Positions 7,945 to 21,367 are shown, numbered from the stretch's first letter. The stretch is 64,000 nt of DNA from Methylocystis sp. KS32 (GCA_002862095.1 PHSQ01000001.1:930001-994000); one strand, 5' to 3'. Notes: generated from the letters alone by a model not told the origin. Numbers and translations: made by a program.

Positions 7945-9885
7945 TTATCGCGCGGCGATGAGCGGAGGCCGTCTCGATGCTTTCTTCGGGCGCGATGGAT
8001 GGAGCAACGGCGGCTCCGCCCCGGTCTTTTCGTTGAAGAGTTCCGCCAATTTTTCCGTCATGGCGCCGCCCAGTTCCTCGGCGTCGATGATCGTCACCGC
8101 GCGTTTATAGTAGCGCGTCACGTCGTGACCGATGCCGATCGCTATGAGTTCGACTGGGGATTTCGTTTCGATGTCGTGGATTATCTGACGCAGATGGCGC
8201 TCGAGATAATTGCCGGGATTGACGGACAGCGTCGAATCGTCCACCGGCGCGCCGTCGGAAATCATCATCAATATGCGACGCTGTTCCGCGCGCGCCAGCA
8301 ACCGGCGATGGGCCCAGTCGAGCGCCTCGCCGTCAATGTTCTCCTTGAGCAGCCCTTCGCGCATCATCAGACCAAGGTTGCGACGCGCGCGCCGCCAAGG
8401 CGCGTCCGCCGCCTTATAGATGATGTGCCGGATATCGTTTAGTCGTCCGGGCGTGGGCTTCTTGCCCTCGTTTATCCATGATTCACGCGACTGCCCGCCC
8501 TTCCAGGCTCGGGTGGTGAAGCCCAAAATTTCTACTTTCACGCCACAGCGTTCGAGCGTGCGCGCCAGAATATCGGCGCAAGTGGCCGCCACGGTGATCG
8601 GGCGCCCGCGCATCGAACCGGAATTGTCGAGCAGCAAAGTGACAACGGTGTCGCGGAAGTCGGTGTCCTTCTCCCGCTTGAAGGACAGCGGTTGCTGCGG
8701 GTCTATGATCACGCGCGGCAACCGCGCCGGATCGAGCATCCCTTCTTCGAGGTCGAACTCCCACGAGCGGCTTTGCTGCGCCATCAATCGACGTTGCAGC
8801 CGGTTGGCGAGCCGCCCGACCACGGAAGACAGATGCGAGAGTTGCTTGTCGAGGTAAGAACGGAGACGATCCAGTTCCTCGGTGTCGCATAACTCCTCGG
8901 CGCGCACCATCTCGTCGAATTTGGTCGTGTAGGCCTTGTAGTCGTTGCCCGAGCGATCGCTCTGCGGCAGCTCGGGACGGCGTGCGTCGGTCGCCTCGTC
9001 GGGCTCGCCGCCCTCTGTTTCTTCCTGTGATTCGCCATAGGGCGCCTCGGCCGATTCGGCTTCTCCTTCCTGCCGCGAGTCCTCCGAGGCCATCGCGGAG
9101 TCCATTTCCGACTTCGACTTGGCCTGGTCCTTTTCGTCCTGTTCGCCCTCGTTCTGGTCAGGGCTCTGCGGAGGCTCGTTTTCGTTCTCTTCCGAATTCT
9201 CTTCGTTATTCTGCTCCGGCCCCGACATTTCGAGGCTGGAGAGAAGCCGATGGACGATTTGGCCGAAGGCGCGCTGGTCTTCCAGGGCGCCCGACAAGCG
9301 GTCGAGTTCGGCGCCGCCGCGCTCCTCGATGAATCCGCGCCACAGTTCGACGATTTTTTGTCCATGAGCCGGCGGCGCGAGCCCGGTCAGCCGCTCCCGC
9401 GCGATCAGGGCCAGGGCGTCTTCCAGCGGGGCGTCGGCGCGGCTCGTCACGGCGTCGTAATTGGCCCGCTGATAGCGGTCGTCGAGCATCGCGGCGATAT
9501 TGCCCGCGACGCCCGCCATGCGCCGCGCGCCGATCGATTCGACGCGGGCCTGCTCCATGGCGTCGAAGGCGGCGCGCCCTTCCGTCGTGGTGGGGACCAT
9601 CCGGCGGTGCATTGCGTCGCTGTGGCAGGCGAGCCTCAGCGCCATCGAATCGGCGCAGCCGCGCAAAATGGCGGCGTCCTTCAGGGAAAGTTTTCGCGCC
9701 GGTTCGGGGAGCCGGGCCTTGGCGCCATCCTCCGTGGTGACGAGCGAAGGCCGCTCGGGCGCGAAGCTAACATCGAGATTTGGCGATTTGGCCATTGCCC
9801 GCATGGCCCCGGCGACGGCGCGCTTGAAGGGCTCCTGCGCCGCGTCCTGGTGTTGCGGGGGTCTGCGATTGGAGGGGGTAGCCAT
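7945..9885 (-). CDS. cobT: Aerobic cobaltochelatase subunit CobT
   Basis: A 646-residue protein of the aerobic cobalamin pathway; with CobN and CobS it inserts cobalt into hydrogenobyrinic acid a,c-diamide using ATP. The family layout is clear: an N-terminal helical part, a very acidic low-complexity linker (Glu/Asp/Gln/Ser rich, about residues 215-300), and a C-terminal von Willebrand A domain with MIDAS motif DNSGS at about residue 420. I chose the ATG at 9885 because the protein then begins [11 protein letters not shown], matching the usual N-terminus; the open frame runs further upstream without a good start. cobS, normally directly upstream, is absent here. Confidence 0.94.
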   Translation of the reverse strand: MATPSNRRPPQHQDAAQEPFKRAVAGAMRAMAKSPNLDVSFAPERPSLVTTEDGAKARLPEPARKLSLKDAAILRGCADSMALRLACHSDAMHRRMVPTTTEGRAAFDAMEQARVESIGARRMAGVAGNIAAMLDDRYQRANYDAVTSRADAPLEDALALIARERLTGLAPPAHGQKIVELWRGFIEERGGAELDRLSGALEDQRAFGQIVHRLLSSLEMSGPEQNNEENSEENENEPPQSPDQNEGEQDEKDQAKSKSEMDSAMASEDSRQEGEAESAEAPYGESQEETEGGEPDEATDARRPELPQSDRSGNDYKAYTTKFDEMVRAEELCDTEELDRLRSYLDKQLSHLSSVVGRLANRLQRRLMAQQSRSWEFDLEEGMLDPARLPRVIIDPQQPLSFKREKDTDFRDTVVTLLLDNSGSMRGRPITVAATCADILARTLERCGVKVEILGFTTRAWKGGQSRESWINEGKKPTPGRLNDIRHIIYKAADAPWRRARRNLGLMMREGLLKENIDGEALDWAHRRLLARAEQRRILMMISDGAPVDDSTLSVNPGNYLERHLRQIIHDIETKSPVELIAIGIGHDVTRYYKRAVTIIDAEELGGAMTEKLAELFNEKTGAEPPLLHPSRPKKASRRPPLIAAR

Positions 9886-10379
9886 GATATTGATATAACC
9901 TGCGCGCGCGAGGCGGGGAAGGGGCGCTTGCGGGCGGTGTAAAGCGGGGTCCATGCTGTCGCATATTATTGCACCCGGCGTCTCCAAGACCATAGCGCTT
10001 AATCCCGCTTTTATTGCCGGCCTTGGCCTTTCCTCGATTTCTTGGGGGAGCGGTCGCAAAGGCCGCGAAGTCCCTCGCGAGCGACACGGCCAAAAAAATT
10101 CTTATGACCTTTTTCAAGCGCAATCTGCGTACGCGATCCACCCCGTCTCCTGTGAGGCGAGGATGAATATGTTCGGCGAGGCAGAGGTCAGGACGCCGGC
10201 GTGATTTCGACGGTTGAGCCGTTTCTCATTCGCGGGTTGGATACCGCATACGGAGCTTTCGTCGTAGGGGAGCCTCGGTCTGACGCGCGGAGATCGGTCG
10301 TGCCGCTCCTAATTTTGGCGGAGGATCCCTTGACCGGCACCGACGCCCTGGCCGCCGCCTCGATGTCGTTGTGTGCGCG
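9886..10379. other. Gap between cobT and IS110 remnant
   Basis: About 490 bases with no gene I can support. Open frames here have no recognisable content. The part nearest cobT presumably carries its promoter. The right part (about 10200-10380) abuts the damaged transposase and probably includes flanking sequence of the old insertion; IS110 elements lack terminal inverted repeats, so the end cannot be fixed by eye. Confidence 0.4.
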
Positions 10380-11271
10380 TTACGCGCCGATGGTCTTCGG
10401 TTCGACTTGTCGCGCGATCGCCCACATGAAGCCGACGAGCTCGCGCGCGATGGCGGTGATCACGATCGGCGCCTTACTTGCCGCGCGCGAGCATTCGACG
10501 ATATCGTCCGCACAAGCGGACCTGCGCCTTCCACGCAGTTTCACGGATCGGCTCCGCGATCGATTGCTGTCGCAGCATCATCGCCTGACCGACCTTCGCC
10601 GGCATGCGATAGGCCCAAGAAGCTTCGACGATCAGTCGCCGCGCGACGATGCTGCCGGCTTTGGTGATGCCGGTCAATTTCCGCTTGCTTCCGCTCGAAT
10701 GCTCGCCTGGAACAAGACCGATGAAGGCCATGAGCTGGCGCGGATTATCGAAGCGCCGCATATCGCCGATCTCGGCCGCCACACCGGCGGCGACCACGAG
10801 CGCGACGCCACGCAGCGCTTGTAGCGCCTCGACGACAGGACCAAGGGACCATTCCGGCACGAGCGTTTCGATTTGGGTTTCGATGAGATCCTTGCGGGCG
10901 ATCGCCTGATCCATGGCGTTGAGGTAGGTCTGAAAGGCGATCTGCTGCGCCGGATGATCGAAGCTCTGATTGGCGAGCCAGACCCGATGCTTCTTTTTCC
11001 ATACCGCGCCGGCATAACGACGACCATGACGGAGAAGGAAGCCCTGGATGCGCTGCCGAGCCTGGCGCAGGTCCTTCGTCGCGGCCTCGCGGGCGCGAAT
11101 GAGATCGCCAACACGCCCGACGCGGTCGCCAGCCTGCTGAAGAAGCTGTGCGGCCGGCGTGTTGGCGATCTCACCGTAAAATCGGACTTCACCGTCTCAG
11201 CCGGCGTCCGCGATGGCGACGGCGATGGTTTCCTTATGGACATCGAGCCCGATGTAACTGTTAAACGCCAT
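10380..11271 (-). pseudogene. IS110-family transposase, degraded
   Basis: Reading from the ATG at 11271, the protein begins MAFNSYIGLDVHKETIAVAI, a typical IS110 N-terminus, but hits an in-frame TGA after residue 24. The frame continues afterwards as transposase (RAREAATKDLRQARQRI; then the C-terminal domain LMAFIGLVPGEHSSGSKR and GITKAGSIVARRLIVEASW). The block that should follow IANTPDA, including the catalytic acidic residues of the DEDD domain, is missing. The segment 11101-11172 is inverted relative to the rest. Near the C-terminus a 4-base insertion (TAAG) after ARGK creates a stop; the tail resumes in another frame (APIVITAIARELVGFMW) to a TAA at 10380. It is clearly inactive. Confidence 0.85.
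11101..11172. repeat. 17-bp perfect inverted repeat flanking a flipped segment inside the transposase remnant
   Basis: GAGATCGCCAACACGCC at 11101-11117 is repeated in reverse complement at 11156-11172, around a 38-base interior. On the plus strand, opposite to the transposase, the segment reads EIANTPDAVASLLKKLCGR, which is the expected transposase sequence. So the interior has been inverted relative to its surroundings. Confidence 0.8.
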
Positions 11272-11291
11272 GGCGGTCCGTTTCCCTGTGC

Positions 11292-12347
11292 ATGAGGATA
11301 GGCGTTTATGGCGCAACCCTCGCTGCTTGCACATTGTGGAGACGGGCCACCCCGTCCGCCACCAAAACGGTCATATCGTCTGACCTGAGCTTTTATGATG
11401 AGGGCGCGGCCCGCGTGGGGGGGCATTTCGGCCTCGCCACCAATCACGACGCGGAAAAGGCTATTCCCCGCGCCCAGATGTCGGCGATGAAATATGTGCT
11501 GCATGCCAATGCCGCCAATCTTCCCGCAGTTGATGACGAAGCGGCGCCGGCGGATTTTCTTCGCGCGGGACCGAATTTCGCGGACGCCGCAACGATTCGC
11601 TGCGACCAGGAAAAGCTGGACCTCAGGGATAGGGATAATGTCATTGCGGCCGTCGAAGCCAGCCTAAATCCGCTCTTGCCAGGTCTTCCTCGGGGGCGCA
11701 GGAGAAACGCGCCGCCCGGCTCTGTTTGGTTGCGGAAAAAGCGGCCTTCGAGGAGTTGGAAGACGCGCCGCGCCGCGCCGGATGGATTCTCGGCCCTGTT
11801 CTTTCATGGCGGCGAGGATCGGGACGAGAGGCGGCTGAGTTCCTGGCATCAGGCGTTCGTTCTTTTCGCGGCCAAGGCGCTCAAGGGAGACGACAAGAAG
11901 TTCGCGGCGATTTTCACCGCGACGCGGCTCGCAACCGCGGCGGGGGCGTCGCTGGACGCCAGCGAGGCGGCCCAGGTCGCAGCGGCCCTGTCGAAGGCAA
12001 TCGGCGCGGCGGTTTTGGACAGCGTCCGGCAGATCGACCGGATCGAAAAGCTGCTTGTCGCTGGCTCGGCGGCCGACGCGGCGGGCCACGCGGCGACACA
12101 TGATCTGCGGCGCGACATTCAGGCGCGATTCGCCGCGCGGCAGGGCGTCGAAACCAAGGTGCTGGAGTCAATTTTTCGCGTGCTGGGCAAGTTGGACGTC
12201 TCGCTGGACGAGATGCGCTCGCAGGCCGAACAGGCCGTCGCGGAGATCGCCGGGCTTGCTGCGAAAGCGCCGGGCTGGCAAACATCGCGCGGTGATCTCG
12301 CATGGCTCGACGCGCCTATCGCCGAGATTGACGGCGGGGCCAAGTAA
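11292..12347 (+). CDS. Unrecognised protein, probably with two compensating frameshifts
   Basis: An open frame of 351 codons that I cannot assign. The N-terminal part (about residues 40-130) and the C-terminal part (about 160-351, rich in Ala with long predicted helices) have ordinary composition. Residues about 132-160 are instead rich in Arg, Lys and Pro. Over that stretch the +2 frame reads more naturally (EKRAARLCLVAEKAAFEELE). This suggests an indel near 11690 and another near 11800 that restore the frame. The first 20-30 codons overlap the edge of the IS110 remnant, so the true start may be the ATG at 11478. It could be a decaying gene or a sequencing artefact. Confidence 0.4.
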   Translation: MRIGVYGATLAACTLWRRATPSATKTVISSDLSFYDEGAARVGGHFGLATNHDAEKAIPRAQMSAMKYVLHANAANLPAVDDEAAPADFLRAGPNFADAATIRCDQEKLDLRDRDNVIAAVEASLNPLLPGLPRGRRRNAPPGSVWLRKKRPSRSWKTRRAAPDGFSALFFHGGEDRDERRLSSWHQAFVLFAAKALKGDDKKFAAIFTATRLATAAGASLDASEAAQVAAALSKAIGAAVLDSVRQIDRIEKLLVAGSAADAAGHAATHDLRRDIQARFAARQGVETKVLESIFRVLGKLDVSLDEMRSQAEQAVAEIAGLAAKAPGWQTSRGDLAWLDAPIAEIDGGAK

Positions 12348-12433
12348 GAGCTTTTTCACCCGCGCCTGCTCCAAAGCGGCGCCAAGGGCGGAAAAAGGCG
12401 CAAAAAAAACGCATCAAACGGTTCATTCTTCGC

Positions 12434-12462
12434 TTGACGCAGGAGAAAGCCGCGATTAGGTT
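12434..12462 (+). promoter_or_regulatory. Candidate sigma-70 promoter of the str operon
   Basis: TTGACG (12434-12439) and TAGGTT (12457-12462) are separated by 17 bases. The -35 is near consensus and the -10 matches at four of six positions. It is placed sensibly for rpsL-rpsG-fusA-tuf. Confidence 0.45.
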
Positions 12463-12643
12463 CCGCCCACTTTCGACAGGCCGTAGTTCCACGCCGTCCC
12501 CGACGCCTCGTTGGCGACACTCCGGATCTAAACGCTGTCGCCTTGCCTGTGACGCCAAACCAGTTGGTATTCATACCCTCGCCCGCAAGGGCATGGGACA
12601 GGAAGGCACGATCCCGGTTCCGCCGGGGTCCTCTGCGCTTGGA

Positions 12644-12670
12644 GCGCCTCGGTCAAAAGACCGAGCGCGC
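12644..12670 (+). promoter_or_regulatory. Stem-loop in the rpsL leader
   Basis: GCGCCTCGGTC pairs with GACCGAG plus GCGC around an AAAA loop: 11 base pairs with one bulged C at 12666. It lies about 85 bases before the rpsL start and is not followed by a T tract. It may be a leader element for autogenous control; no function is known. Confidence 0.5.
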
Positions 12671-12752
12671 TCGGCTCGTTTGCGCCGCCCTGAAGCGGCG
12701 CCGGCGAGTTTAAACATGAATTCACCATTCGCTCGAAGCGAAGGAAAGCTTG

Positions 12753-13124
12753 ATGCCGACGATCAGCCAGTTGATCCGCAAGCCGCGGCAACCGAAGACA
12801 TACCGCGAGAAGTCGCGCCACATGACCGCCTGCCCGCAGAAGCGCGGCGTCTGCACGCGTGTCTACACCACGACGCCGAAGAAGCCGAACTCGGCTCTCC
12901 GCAAGGTCGCGAAGGTGCGTCTGACTAATGGCTTCGAGGTAATCGGCTACATTCCTGGCGAGGGCCACAACCTCCAGGAGCACTCGGTGGTCATGATCCG
13001 CGGCGGCCGCGTGAAGGATCTTCCGGGCGTTCGCTATCACATTTTGCGCGGCGTGCTTGATACGCAGGGCGTGAAGGACCGCAAGCAGCGCCGTTCGAAA
13101 TATGGCGCGAAGCGTCCGAAGTAA
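12753..13124 (+). CDS. rpsL: 30S ribosomal protein S12
   Basis: A 123-residue S12 ([13 protein letters not shown]), located at the decoding centre of the small subunit. The conserved loop [16 protein letters not shown] holds the lysine whose change gives streptomycin resistance; here it is the wild-type KKPNS. AGGAAAGC precedes the ATG; a TTG one codon earlier is less likely. It is first gene of the str operon; rpsG follows after 12 bases. Confidence 0.98.
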   Translation: MPTISQLIRKPRQPKTYREKSRHMTACPQKRGVCTRVYTTTPKKPNSALRKVAKVRLTNGFEVIGYIPGEGHNLQEHSVVMIRGGRVKDLPGVRYHILRGVLDTQGVKDRKQRRSKYGAKRPK

Positions 13125-13136
13125 GGAGCCGGGACG

Positions 13137-13607
13137 ATGTCGCGACGTCACAGAGCGGAAAAGCAGGAAGTCATCGAGGACGCTAAATACGGCGACCTCG
13201 TTCTCGCCAAATTCATGAACTCGATCATGTACGACGGCAAGAAGTCGGTCGCCGAAGCGATCGTCTATGGCGCGTTGGATACGATCGAGGTCAAGGTCAA
13301 GAGCGATCCGCTCGCCGTTTTTAAATCCGCGCTCGATAATGTGGCGCCGGCGATCGAGGTTCGTTCTCGTCGCGTCGGCGGCGCCACCTATCAGGTGCCG
13401 GTCGAGGTTCGCAACGAGCGTCGTCAGGCGCTAGCGATACGCTGGATCATCAATGCCGCGCGCGACCGCAACGACAAGACCATGGTGGATCGTCTGTCGG
13501 CGGAGTTGCTGGACGCCTCCAACAATCGCGGCGCCGCCGTGAAAAAGCGGGAAGACACGCACCGGATGGCGGAAGCCAACCGCGCCTTCTCGCACTACCG
13601 CTGGTAA
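13137..13607 (+). CDS. rpsG: 30S ribosomal protein S7
   Basis: A 156-residue S7, the primary binder of the 16S 3' domain, with normal length and the signature [10 protein letters not shown] and [17 protein letters not shown]. It starts 12 bases after rpsL with a GGAG site in the gap. In E. coli, S7 represses its own operon by binding the rpsL-rpsG spacer; this spacer is too short to show that structure. Confidence 0.98.
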   Translation: MSRRHRAEKQEVIEDAKYGDLVLAKFMNSIMYDGKKSVAEAIVYGALDTIEVKVKSDPLAVFKSALDNVAPAIEVRSRRVGGATYQVPVEVRNERRQALAIRWIINAARDRNDKTMVDRLSAELLDASNNRGAAVKKREDTHRMAEANRAFSHYRW

Positions 13608-13637
13608 CCGCTTTTCCGCCCTATCGAGGACGTTTCA

Positions 13638-15713
<2,076 letters not shown>

Positions 15714-15757
15714 GGCCGGATCGCGCTGGGTTTTAGGAACGATTAAGGAGACTGGCC

Positions 15758-16948
<1,191 letters not shown>

Positions 16949-17069
16949 TCCGGGCTGAATCTGGACCGCGAGGCGCGAGGCCTCGTTTTCGAAAACAATG
17001 TCGCGTGCGTTTCGAGGCTCGCGGAGCAAGGCGAGCTGAAGAGCTCGCGGTCCTTGAGGATAAAAAACA

Positions 17070-17378
17070 ATGAACGGCCAGAATATCCGGATTCGCCTGA
17101 AGGCGTTCGATCACCGGATTCTCGATACGTCGACAAAGGAAATCGTTTCGACAGCGAAACGCACGGGCGCGCAAGTGCGCGGGCCGATTCCGCTGCCGAC
17201 CAGAATCGAGAAGTTCACGGTCAATCGCTCGCCTCATATCGACAAGAAATCCCGTGAGCAGTTTGAGATCAGGACACATAAGCGCGTTCTCGACATCGTT
17301 GACCCTACGCCGCAAACGGTCGACGCTCTGATGAAGCTTGATTTAGCGGCCGGCGTGGACGTCGAGATCAAGCTTTAA
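17070..17378 (+). CDS. rpsJ: 30S ribosomal protein S10
   Basis: A 102-residue S10 ([19 protein letters not shown]), also NusE of the antitermination complex. It opens the S10 operon, 121 bases after tuf. The gap contains a weak CGAGG/CCTCG hairpin followed by TTTT near 16970-16990, too small to call a terminator, so readthrough from tuf is likely. Confidence 0.98.
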   Translation: MNGQNIRIRLKAFDHRILDTSTKEIVSTAKRTGAQVRGPIPLPTRIEKFTVNRSPHIDKKSREQFEIRTHKRVLDIVDPTPQTVDALMKLDLAAGVDVEIKL

Positions 17379-17438
17379 CTCAGTTGAATGCATTCGGGCG
17401 GCTTGAAGTCGGAGCGCGCTCTTCGAAGGAATTGGATC

Positions 17439-18152
17439 ATGCGGTCGGGCGTCATCGCGCAAAAGGTCGGAATGACCCGCATTTTTACGGATGCGGGGGA
17501 ACATGTTCCTGTAACGGTTCTCAAGCTCGACGGCTGTCAGGTCGTCGCGCACCGGACCCAGGAGCAAAACGGTTACACCGCGGTTCAACTCGGTGTCGGC
17601 CGCGCCAAGGTTAAGAACGTCTCGAAAGCTGAGCGTGGCCGCTTCGCGGTCGCCAAAGTCGAACCGAAAATGAAGCTTGCCGAATTTCGGGTGGAAGAAG
17701 CCGATCTTCTCCCGGTTGGCGCAGAGATCACGGCGGATCATTTCGTCGTTGGGCAATTTGTCGACGTTACCGGCACCACGATCGGCAAGGGTTTCGCCGG
17801 ACCAATGAAACGTTGGAACTTTGGCGGCTTGCGCGCCACCCATGGCGTGTCGGTGTCGCACCGATCCCATGGTTCGACTGGCGGGCGTCAGGATCCGGGT
17901 AAGACGTTTAAGAACAAGAAAATGGCTGGCCATATGGGTGTGGATCGGGTTACGACGCAGAATCTCCGCGTCGTTCAGACCGATGTTGCGCGCGGCTTGC
18001 TTCTTGTCGAGGGCGCCGTTCCCGGTCATGCCGGTGGTTGGATATACGTTCGCGACGCCGTGAAGCGCGCCCTCCCAGCGGAGGCCCCGAAGCCGGGTAA
18101 ATTCCGGTTGTCGGATCTCGCCGCGTTGCAAGAAGAAAAGAAGGAGGACTGA
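17439..18152 (+). CDS. rplC: 50S ribosomal protein L3
   Basis: A 237-residue L3, an early 23S rRNA binder reaching the peptidyl transferase centre. The start is the ATG at 17439 giving [16 protein letters not shown], the conserved N-terminus; the open frame continues upstream but without family similarity. The glutamine-methylation region [18 protein letters not shown] is intact. rplD starts 3 bases after the stop. Confidence 0.97.
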   Translation: MRSGVIAQKVGMTRIFTDAGEHVPVTVLKLDGCQVVAHRTQEQNGYTAVQLGVGRAKVKNVSKAERGRFAVAKVEPKMKLAEFRVEEADLLPVGAEITADHFVVGQFVDVTGTTIGKGFAGPMKRWNFGGLRATHGVSVSHRSHGSTGGRQDPGKTFKNKKMAGHMGVDRVTTQNLRVVQTDVARGLLLVEGAVPGHAGGWIYVRDAVKRALPAEAPKPGKFRLSDLAALQEEKKED

Positions 18153-18155
18153 GCC

Positions 18156-18776
18156 GTGAAGATCGACGTCACGTCGTTCGACGGTCAGGCGGCCGGTTCG
18201 ATCGAACTCTCGGATGAGGTTTTCGGGCTCGAGCCGCGCGCGGACCTTATTTCAAGGATGATCCGGTGGCAGCTCGCGAAACGCCGAGCGGGCACTCACG
18301 CCGTGAAAAATCGGGCGGAGATCGCCCGAACCGGTAAGAAGATGTATAAGCAGAAGGGGACTGGCGGCGCCCGACACGGCTCCGCGCGCGTTCCTCAATT
18401 TCGCGGCGGCGGACGCGCCTTTGGACCGCAGGTCCGTAGCCACGAGCATGACCTAACCAAAAAAGTGAAGGCCCTCGCTCTGCGGCACGCGCTATCAGCC
18501 AAAGCGAAGGACGGCGCAATTATAATTTGGGAAAATGCCCATCTAGCCGAACCAAAAACCAGGGTTCTGCACGCCGGCTTCGCCAAGACGGGGGTTGTCA
18601 GCGCGCTGATCGTCGACGGCTCTGTTCCCCAGACGAATTTCGCTTTAGCCGCGCGTAACATTCCCATGATCGACGTCCTTCCTGTCGAAGGCGTCAATGT
18701 TTACGACATTATTCGTCGCGAGAAGCTGGTTCTCACCCGCTCGGCTGTCGATGCGCTGGAGGCGCGGCTGAAATGA
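18156..18776 (+). CDS. rplD: 50S ribosomal protein L4
   Basis: A 206-residue L4, with the extended loop that lines the exit tunnel ([20 protein letters not shown]). It begins with GTG; AAGGAGG upstream fits. In E. coli L4 represses the S10 operon by acting on its leader; whether that happens here is not visible. The stop overlaps the rplW start by 4 bases. Confidence 0.97.
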   Translation: MKIDVTSFDGQAAGSIELSDEVFGLEPRADLISRMIRWQLAKRRAGTHAVKNRAEIARTGKKMYKQKGTGGARHGSARVPQFRGGGRAFGPQVRSHEHDLTKKVKALALRHALSAKAKDGAIIIWENAHLAEPKTRVLHAGFAKTGVVSALIVDGSVPQTNFALAARNIPMIDVLPVEGVNVYDIIRREKLVLTRSAVDALEARLK

Positions 18777-19069
18777 GCAAGGATCCCCGCCACTATGACG
18801 TGATCGTCGCTCCGGTGATCACAGAGAAAGCGACGCTGGCCGCGGAAAACAACCAGGTCGTGTTCAAAGTCGCTCGGACCGCGACGAAGCCACAGATCAA
18901 AGCGGCGGTCGAGAGCCTGTTCGACGTGAAGGTGGACGCTGTCAATACGTTGCTGCGGAAGGGCAAGGTTAAGGCTTTTCGTGGAATTCGCGGAAAGCAG
19001 AGCGATTTTAAAAAGGCGATCGTGACCCTCGCAGAGGGCCATAAGATCGACATAACCACGGGATTGTAA
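18773..19069 (+). CDS. rplW: 50S ribosomal protein L23
   Basis: A 98-residue L23 ([14 protein letters not shown]), located at the tunnel exit where trigger factor and SRP dock. Its ATG overlaps the rplD stop (ATGA), implying translational coupling. Length and C-terminal GHKID motif are typical. Confidence 0.97.
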   Translation: MSKDPRHYDVIVAPVITEKATLAAENNQVVFKVARTATKPQIKAAVESLFDVKVDAVNTLLRKGKVKAFRGIRGKQSDFKKAIVTLAEGHKIDITTGL

Positions 19070-19090
19070 GGAAGGCTCGAGGACAAGAAG

Positions 19091-19930
19091 ATGGCGCTGA
19101 AGACATTCAAGCCGGTCACTCCGAGCCTTCGTCAGCTCGTGATCGTGGATCGAAAAGATCTCTACAAAGGTAAGCCTGTCAAAACCTTGACGGAAGGAAA
19201 ATCGTCAAAGGGCGGCAGAAACAATCATGGGCGGGTCACTGTTCGCTTTCGCGGCGGCGGCCATAAGCAGGCGTACCGCCTGGTCGATTTCAAGCGGAGG
19301 AAGCTTGACATCGCGGCTAAAGTCGAGCGGATCGAATATGATCCGAACCGTACCGCTTTCATCGCGCTCATTCGTTATGCTGATGGAGAGCTTTCGTACA
19401 TCCTAGCTCCCCAGCGGCTGGCTGTTGGCGACGAAGTTGTGTCCGGACAGCAGGTCGACGTGAAGCCCGGCAACGCCATGCCTGCGGCGAACATCCCAGT
19501 TGGCACGATCGTGCACAATGTCGAAATGAAGATCGGCAAGGGGGGCTCGATCGCCCGCTCGGCGGGCGCCTATGCTCAGATCGTCGGACGCGATCAGGGC
19601 TACGTCATCTTGCGCCTTAATTCTGGGGAGCAGCGGCTGGTCCATGGTCAATGTTTCGCGTCTATAGGATCGGTCTCCAATCCCGACCATATGAACACGT
19701 CGATCGGCAAGGCTGGCCGCTCGCGTTGGCTCGGGCGACGCCCGCACAATCGGGGCGTCACCATGAACCCGATCGACCATCCTCACGGCGGCGGCGAAGG
19801 TCGCACCTCGGGCGGTCGTCATCCGGTCACTCCCTGGGGTAAGCCGACCAAGGGCAAGAAGACACGCAGCAACAAGTCAACTGATCGTTTCATCGTGTCC
19901 TCGCGGCACGCGCGCAAGAAGAAGGGCTGA
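19091..19930 (+). CDS. rplB: 50S ribosomal protein L2
   Basis: A 279-residue L2, needed for subunit association and peptidyl transfer. It carries the family signature [15 protein letters not shown] (with the important histidine) and the basic C-terminus [20 protein letters not shown]. It starts 21 bases after rplW, with AAGG in the gap; rpsS follows after 3 bases. Confidence 0.98.
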   Translation: MALKTFKPVTPSLRQLVIVDRKDLYKGKPVKTLTEGKSSKGGRNNHGRVTVRFRGGGHKQAYRLVDFKRRKLDIAAKVERIEYDPNRTAFIALIRYADGELSYILAPQRLAVGDEVVSGQQVDVKPGNAMPAANIPVGTIVHNVEMKIGKGGSIARSAGAYAQIVGRDQGYVILRLNSGEQRLVHGQCFASIGSVSNPDHMNTSIGKAGRSRWLGRRPHNRGVTMNPIDHPHGGGEGRTSGGRHPVTPWGKPTKGKKTRSNKSTDRFIVSSRHARKKKG

Positions 19931-19933
19931 TCC

Positions 19934-20212
19934 ATGGCTCGCTCTATTTGGAAGGGACCGTTCGTCGACGGCTATCTTCTCAAGAAGGCCGACGTTTCGC
20001 GCGGCTCGGGCCGTTCGGAGGTCATCAAGATCTGGAGCCGCCGCTCCACGATCCTCCCTCAATTCGTGGGCCTCACTTTTGGGGTTCATAATGGCCATAA
20101 GCATATCCCGGTCAATGTCACGGAAGACATGATCGGCCACAAGTTCGGCGAATTTGCTCCGACCCGCACCTTCCATGGGCACGCGGCGGACAAGAAGTCC
20201 AAGAGAGGCTAA
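19934..20212 (+). CDS. rpsS: 30S ribosomal protein S19
   Basis: A 92-residue S19 ([20 protein letters not shown]) of the 30S head, contacting S13 and the A-site finger. The signature [19 protein letters not shown] is intact. It is spaced 3 bases from rplB and 5 from rplV. Confidence 0.98.
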   Translation: MARSIWKGPFVDGYLLKKADVSRGSGRSEVIKIWSRRSTILPQFVGLTFGVHNGHKHIPVNVTEDMIGHKFGEFAPTRTFHGHAADKKSKRG

Positions 20213-20217
20213 AGCCG

Positions 20218-20604
20218 ATGTCGAAGCCCAATAATCCGCCACGGATCGCGGAAAACGAGGCAAAGGCGGTAGCGCGAATGCTGCGCGTTTCGCCGCAGAA
20301 GCTCAATCTCCTGGCCCAACTCATTCGGGGCAAAAAGGTGGATCGTGCGCTCGCTGATCTTGAATTTTCCCGCAAGCGTAGCGCGCTTGACGTCAAAAAG
20401 ACGCTGGAGAGCGCCATTGCTAACGCGGAGAACAATCACGGTCTCGACGTGGATGATCTAGTCGTGGCTCAAGCCTTCGTCGGCAAGGCGCTCGTCATGA
20501 AGCGTTTCCATGCGCGCGCTCGGGGTCGAGCCAGCCGGGTCGAGAAGCCGTTCTCGAATCTCACGATAATTGTCCGCGAAGTTCAAGCGCAGGCGCAGGC
20601 TTAA
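20218..20604 (+). CDS. rplV: 50S ribosomal protein L22
   Basis: A 128-residue L22 whose beta-hairpin lines the exit tunnel ([17 protein letters not shown] and [18 protein letters not shown]). The N-terminus has about 10 extra residues ([16 protein letters not shown]), as is common in this order. The rpsC start follows after 10 bases. Confidence 0.97.
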   Translation: MSKPNNPPRIAENEAKAVARMLRVSPQKLNLLAQLIRGKKVDRALADLEFSRKRSALDVKKTLESAIANAENNHGLDVDDLVVAQAFVGKALVMKRFHARARGRASRVEKPFSNLTIIVREVQAQAQA

Positions 20605-20614
20605 GGAAACGGTC

Positions 20615-21367
20615 ATGGGACAGAAGGTCAATCCGATCGGGCTCCGCCTCGGCGTCAACCGCACCTGGGACTCGCGTTGGTTTGCGTCCAAGGGGGAATA
20701 CGCCAAGCTTCTCCACGAAGACATTATGATCCGCGAGGCCGTGGCGAAGACGCTAAAGCAAGCGGCTGTGTCGCGTATCGTGATCGAGCGGCCACACAAA
20801 AAATGCCGCGTAACCATCTATTCCGCGCGCCCTGGCGTCGTAATCGGCAAGAAAGGCGCGGACATCGACAAGGTTCGCAAACTTGTGAGCAAGCTCACGG
20901 GAAGCGAAGTGGTTATCAATATTGTCGAGGTGCGCAAGCCGGAAATCGAGGCGGCCCTGGTGGCTGACTCTATCGCACAGCAACTTGAGCGTCGCGTAGC
21001 CTTCCGGCGCGCGATGAAAAGGGCGGTGCAATCCGCGATGCGTCTCGGAGCTCAAGGGATTCGCATCAATTGTTCAGGCCGCTTGGGCGGCGCGGAGATT
21101 GCTCGCCTGGAATGGTATCGCGAGGGTCGGGTGCCATTGCACACGTTGCGCGCGGACGTCGATTACGGTGTCGCCACCGCTCACACCGCCTATGGCGCCT
21201 GCGGCATCAAGGTATGGATCTTCAAGGGCGAGATCCTCGAGCACGATCCAATGGCGCAGGAGAAACGCTTCGCGGAGCAATCGGGGGGCGGCGGCGAGCA
21301 CCATGGTGAGCGCGAGCGCGGCGATCGCGATCGCGGCCGCCGTCGGGAGCCGAGGGACGCCGCGTAA
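20615..21367 (+). CDS. rpsC: 30S ribosomal protein S3
   Basis: A 250-residue S3 at the mRNA entry channel, with KH domain ([16 protein letters not shown]) and the C-terminal domain ([20 protein letters not shown]). The tail is extended and charged, rich in Arg, Asp, Glu and His. The ATG at 20615 gives [14 protein letters not shown], the conserved N-terminus; AAGGAA lies upstream. Earlier in-frame codons fall within rplV. Confidence 0.98.
   Translation: MGQKVNPIGLRLGVNRTWDSRWFASKGEYAKLLHEDIMIREAVAKTLKQAAVSRIVIERPHKKCRVTIYSARPGVVIGKKGADIDKVRKLVSKLTGSEVVINIVEVRKPEIEAALVADSIAQQLERRVAFRRAMKRAVQSAMRLGAQGIRINCSGRLGGAEIARLEWYREGRVPLHTLRADVDYGVATAHTAYGACGIKVWIFKGEILEHDPMAQEKRFAEQSGGGGEHHGERERGDRDRGRRREPRDAA

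Larger units (their letters stand above)
12348..12752 (+). promoter_or_regulatory. Upstream region and long leader of the rpsL operon
   Basis: A 405-base stretch without a gene, ahead of rpsL. It contains a promoter candidate (12434-12462) and a leader hairpin (12644-12670), which are listed separately. If the promoter is right, the rpsL transcript has a leader of about 280 bases, long enough for regulatory structure. Confidence 0.5.

Noticed and set aside
11101-11172. The 17-bp inverted repeat as a small RNA or terminator
   Set aside because: It has no T tract and is explained by an inverted piece of transposase coding sequence.
16965-16990. Possible terminator between tuf and rpsJ
   Set aside because: Only a 5-bp stem with TTTT; too weak to call.
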